In this document: positions 52,166 through 58,131 of the stretch, in pieces
How positions within the stretch are numbered: position 1 is the stretch's first letter
Layout of the letters: every line of letters starts with the position of its first letter
DNA from: Nymphaea colorata
Taxonomy: Eukaryota > Streptophyta > Magnoliopsida > Nymphaeales > Nymphaeaceae
Length of the DNA: 64,000 bases
NCBI RefSeq assembly: GCF_008831285.2
Contig: NC_045146.1
Location: 5,588,972-5,652,971 of the forward strand
Direction: 5' to 3'
Notes under the pieces: model-generated
Seen by the model: the letters and a program-made list of their open reading frames with translations, nothing else
What the model was told of the DNA's origin: nothing
Database searches by the model: none
Made by a program: the position numbers and the translations under genes

Positions 52166-55100
52166 TCACACATATAAGAATTAAGAAATTTAGAGTATAC
52201 AGTATAGTCTATACACTCTACACTACACACTTTATGGATAAATTATATATGAATATTATATATTACATACTTATAAGTTATAATGTATTGTGTATATGAA
52301 TGTAACATATTAAGCATTAACATGCTTACAAAGTACAAACATTAAACAAGTAAACAAAAAACAACAAAACCATGACAGAACACAAAAATGGAAAAAATGT
52401 TAAACCCTCCTTTTAACGTTAAAAATTTTTAAAATAAAAAATATCAGAAAAGTCTAAAAAGGACAAAAATAGGCTTGACGAGGTTTGACCGCACCCGTAC
52501 CCGAGTCGTGTCGACACAGGTGCAGCAGTCAAATTGCAGCGTCCAAGTGACTTAGGTTGGTCGTTTCTCTGTATTTGATGCTTTGAGTTTCTTGTTTGGG
52601 TGCCATTTGAACATGGTATCAGAGCCAAAGCATTTGATTTTGACCTAGGGAAACTGGGCACTGTTTCTTTTTTCTCTTCATAAGACTATCCGTACCCTCT
52701 CGTTAACCTGCACCCTCGGCGGCTGCATTGTTTGGTTGATATGATGTCTTTGTGTGGGTCAATTTTGGAAGAAATATGTTGTCGTTGAAGTCTGTTTAGG
52801 GGTTCAATCTTGCTTCCTATGTGTTGCTATGTGTTATTATGGGATAGGGAAGAAAACTTCTGTATAAATCATAGTTGTGTTGCTGGAACACAATAGTCAC
52901 AACTCACAACAGCAACGTGCTGCTTAAGGCACTTCTTTCTGTAGAGGAGGATGGTAGGCTTGTAAAACATTATTGGCATTACTGGTGAGTTGCTATTACC
53001 AAGGGCAATTTTGTAGCTGAGATGACTTTTCGAACTAATGGGGTGGTAGTTGTATGACTGACATAGGTCAGCTTATGCCATTGCTGAGAGTGTATTGTTT
53101 TGACAATTTCGAAGGCTGAAGAATAAGTCTGTTGTTGGAAGTCTATATGCTAAGTTAAGAATATTGTGTGTTGCTTGTTGGGACATACAAGCAATGTTAT
53201 CCATATCGTACGATACGCATGCGTATCGTACGATACGTATCGTGCAGGTCGAAGAAACCTATAAGTTATGCTTGCGATACACGATACGTTCGCGTATCGC
53301 CCGTGTCGTACGATACGGGCGATAGACCCCCATATTGTACGATACGGGTTAAAACACAAAGTTCATTATTTTTTTAAAGTTTAAACACTCCTCCCTCTCT
53401 CCCTTATTGTATTTAAAGACTCCAAGAGACGTAGGAGGGAGAGATTTTGCTCATTTTCATCAAAAAATAACCAAGGATTCATCGATTTGGGAGATATTAT
53501 CGTTGAATCATGAAAGATGATAACTATATGTTTTGAACTTATAAAATTGTGATGTAATCTAAGTCCTCAAACTCCAAGTCTTAAAACTCTAAGTCCTAAG
53601 ATTCTATAAAATTTTCAAGTTTAAAATTGTGATGGATGCTTATTATGTTATTTTGAATATCTGATTTCTTATTTTTTTAATGTGTTGTTGATATACATGA
53701 ATGTTCCTTATGTATGATGATCTTTTTTATATTTGAATACATTTTTCTTGATTTCTGATTTTTTGTTCATTTTTTCAGATTTTTAATGATTTTTCTGTAT
53801 TTTTTCTGATTTTTAAACATTTTTTAAAATTAAAAAATTAATTTTACAATACGTTACGCTACGTTTGCGATACGTTATGATACAACGTATAGGTCAGCCC
53901 GACCGATACGTGATACGCTACGCCTTTTACAACATTGCATACAAGTATGGACAATAAAGAACTTTTGCAAGTCACAGCTGTAAATTTTGATGGGACAAAC
54001 TATGCTTATTCGGCTGAGTACATAAAGTTGTCTTAATGGGGCTTGGATATTAGGAATATGTTGATGGGACTAAGGAAGAACCTGTGGAAAATGATGAAGA
54101 TTTTGTCACTTCCCTTTGAAAATGGGATAAAAATAACTCCAAGGTGAATTCTTGGTTGCTTGGAGATATAGAACCAAATATAGCTATAAGACATATACAA
54201 ATAGGTTAAGCATAGTTCCTTAGGACTCATGGTCTAGTCATGATTTCTAACAAAAAAATCTTGTAGCATAGCTAGTCAGACTGAGTGTAATGTTATCAAT
54301 GTGTCCTCAGTTTGATTACGATGAGTGTTATTCTTCTGAACTGTAAATGGTGACATGCGCGACACTGGAGTTCAATGGTGTACTGTAGGATCACCTAGGT
54401 TCCGAAGCAGCTCTGAGCCCTAGGGGCAGGGAAAAGGAAGGTGTTTTGGCCTCTCACTTGAGCAGTGGGTTCCATCCTGCTCACCTTTGAAGCCATCATA
54501 ATTTGGCACATTTCAGCACATTGATTAACACCCAGCCCCTTTGATATTTCTAATTACACCCCATTAGGTGGTTCAAAACTTGCTTATTAATGTATATCAG
54601 GTTTTCCAATCATCTGATCATTTGATTGGAAGGTTTCGAGATGGGGCATTTGGAAGCACACCAAAAGTTAGACCATACCATGAAATTTAACTACTTAAGC
54701 ATTTAGTAATTAGCCTCACTATGTTAGTTGAAAGTTGAAACACATTATATTATGAACTCTCTTATACAAAAAAAGGTCACGTATTAAAGAATGTCTGGGC
54801 AGCTAAAGTTGGAGGGAATACAGGTGTAAACCAAAAAAAAATGTTGCAAGCCCCTTAAGTTATAAACAAGGCTGAGAAGTAAGCCAACTGAACTGAATAT
54901 AACATTTTTTTGCCACCCTGAGACATCCACATAGTTCAAAGAGAATTAAGTTGCCAAATCATGAAGTAAAAGTGAGAGCTGATGCAAGAAGCAAGATACA
55001 TTAAGAAATTTAGGAAGTTGGAAGAGATGAACAAATTGAAAGTGAACTAGGAAGAAAAACGAAAAAGAAATAAGAAGTGACCCAAGATGAGAGGGCAACC

Positions 55101-56711
55101 AAACAGTGATCAAAGAGAAGAAGTTCCATCTATAGAAAAAGCATAGAGGAAAGAGAGGAGGGAAGCATACTTTTGGTACAGATACTGGTTCCTAAGGATT
55201 AGAGTTCCTTTTTCCAATGGCACTTTAAGTAACCGTAGTCCAAACTTGGCCCATACCTATGAAGGACCCAACTTGGTTCAACAGTATCAAGAGGCACGTT
55301 GACATATTTAACCTCAGACAGTCAACTGATTTATTCACTTGACAAGCCAAAGGTGAAACTCAACTCAAGCTTGAGCTCATAGTATAGCAAGTCTCTTTTA
55401 ATTTGGTTCATACAAGCTTAGCTGGTGCGTGAAGACATTTTGCAATTGACATGAGCTTATGGGTTTAGTTAACTAACAAACAAAAATGTCAGCCAAAAAA
55501 AAACAGTTAGTAAAGCATCGGTGTAATTCAGGGTATCAATGAAGGTGTTTCAGAGGATCAGCCCAATGTCTAAGTGGCATGCTTGCTGAAAACCCCATCC
55601 CTTTTTACAACTAAAACCTAGGGAGCTAACAACAAGACAATCAGCACTTACAGTCTTTCAAGAGTGGTGATATTACCAAACTCCTTTGGGATTTGTCCAG
55701 ATATACGATTCACTGATAGTATCCTGAAACAGTTGTGTTAATGAAGGAAAAATCAATATGTTTAGAGATATGAAGGAGAGTAGTATAGCAATTAGATAAT
55801 AGATATCAACTTTGTCTCATAAATGGATAATATAACTTGATGTTGGCTTTTGAACCGCCACAAAGACATCTAGTCAACAATGGGGCGAAACATGAAAATA
55901 AAGTGGTTCAATCTTCAAAATAATCATAGCAGCAAAAAAGGAAAAATACGTTTACAAACATTTATTAAATATTAATCAATATGCACTTCCCATAATCACA
56001 ACTTATGTAAGTCAAAGCTACCTTATACAACTAAAGGTCAAGGAGAACATGTTATTTGGGGCAAATACATGAAACAGTAACATATTATTATTATTATCAA
56101 ACACCCATAGGTTTTCATTGCTTACATCATGGCAGTTTAGCATTGAGTTTCCCCATTTCGACTAAGAAAACTCAACGTTTGACATATTTACAGATAACCA
56201 CCTAATTTTGAGAAATTACAAATAACTGACTGAGTTTATAAAATAATTTACAAACGCATACTTTATGAATGGACAATGTTAAAATATGCTTAAACTGGAT
56301 TTACCCTTTAAAACAGTAGTTTCTTTTAAAAAAATTGCGTTCTTTAGGTCAACTTATCAACAATTGCTCGTCTTTCAGATATACCTTCCCTCTGCTTTGT
56401 CTTTATAATCACGCCTAAAAAAAGTGATATTGGGAAAAATCTGACCAACAAAAAAGGGATAGTGCAAAGGTCTCTATCCAAAATGAGGGGTAAAATATAA
56501 AATTATTTTTATAATTTTAATGTTTTCCATTCAAGAAGCATATTTCTTGAATCTTTCACAAACTTAGGCTGTTATATGTAATTTTTCAAGTGTTAGGTGG
56601 TTCTTTGTAAGTAAACAAAAATTGAGCAGTTTATGCAATTTTCTCAACAGAAAATAGCTGGATATATCCCTACTTCATCTTCAAACCCAAGACACAGTCG
56701 CAGTGTCAGAA

Positions 56712-56758
<47 letters not shown>

Positions 56759-58077
56759 AATAATTTAGAAAAATAAGATAATAAAAATCTCCATTAGTGA
56801 GAACAATTTATGTGGATCTGGATATGGTTTAAAGTTACGGAACAACCGAGGTGGAACTCATAAGTGAAATTACTCAACCAAAGACTTGTTACTAATTTAC
56901 ATGGTTTACTTACTGAATTAAGATTTCCAGGTTCTATTGGTGCCATACCACTTCAAATGAGTCAACATGTAATTTCCATACTTTTGGATTATCATCTTGA
57001 AGAGAGAGAGAGATGCAATTAAACAGTTGGCATCATATGTCGAGCAAATAGAAACCACGAAGTTTGAAATGACTACTTACACAATTTCCAAAGGCAAGGA
57101 AGCCCAACTGGCTGGAATGGTGCCACTTAAATAATTAGGTGTTAGATCCCTATCATACAGGACATTGTGACATTAGAAACATTGCACAGCTCTTATTCAG
57201 TTCAAATGGCACAAACAAAACATAATTGACAAAAAAAATGGTAGCTTGTACAACTGAAATCTAGAGTTACGCAATTACATTACTATTAATATGCCACAAT
57301 ACATATGCAACTAGAACACGCATGCCACTATGGTGCTTGAACCCAAGACTTACATTTTCCTCAAGTGAGTGAGCATGCTCATCTCCTCAGGCAATACTCC
57401 TGCAAGATTTTGTTCCTTCAAGTTGCTGAATCAAACAAGACAAAATAGATAATCTCAACACCAAACAACTGTAAGGGAGGCTGATGTAACGAAGCTAATT
57501 AATCGTTCTTTATAATATGTACTTTATCAGCTTTTTATTACAGAAAGACCCAAGGGATTGAGATATATAGTTCGATGAGCCTTTCATGCACATGATCGTT
57601 GCTCAAATCCCACGGGTGTCGCTCATCGTGCGAGCTGATGCCACAAGCGAGGTATACTAGATTTTACAGCTGCTCCCAAGAGGGTTGGGATCAGAGTCTC
57701 CCTTTGAATTTTGTTAAAAAGGAAAATTTTGATATAAAAATTACAAAAGTTGTTTAAATTTGAGTGGCATAACAAAGAACAGGCTAATCTTCAAAATTTT
57801 TCATTTAACCCTTTTTTGTTTAACTAAGGCAACTAAATGTAAAAAACTAAAAATACTTAGAGATCAACACAATTTTATTTTTCATCCAATGGTCAATCAC
57901 TTTTGACATCATTTGTTTCTCTTTGTTGTATTCTGAACACATCCTCGTGATTTTGGATGTTAGATTGGCATTGCACTTTTACTAACTTCCAACCAAATCA
58001 AATTTATTAGACGGACTTGAGTTTGTTAAAAGGTTCAAAAAGACGTTTATTTCATAAAATCATGTTTTATCAACTCG

Positions 58078-58131
<54 letters not shown>

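Larger units (their letters stand above)
51928..54209 (+). mobile_element. Copia 5' fragment (LTR end, primer site, gag) split by two hAT-like elements
   Basis: A primer-binding site TGGTATCAGAGCC at 52614-52626 follows LTR-like sequence ending GAACA. The LTR may start at TGTTAGA (51928), interrupted by the hAT-like element at 52036-52555; without that element it would be about 160 bp. The gag relic begins after the second insertion: [18 protein letters not shown] near 53949, then [17 protein letters not shown] in another frame and [18 protein letters not shown] to about 54209. It contains stops and a frameshift. No pol or 3' LTR is seen, so the rest is lost. Confidence 0.65.
51138..55651 (-). 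other. Intron 5 of the receptor kinase gene (4.5 kb)
   Basis: It contains a copia 5' fragment and two hAT-like elements (52036-54209). The part from 54210 to 55651 shows no gene or clear repeat. Confidence 0.75.

Noticed and set aside
56900-56960. Possible extra LRR exon in intron 4 (NLEILIQ-like reading)
   Set aside because: The reading contains a stop, and exons 4 and 5 already join in phase with the expected family sequence.
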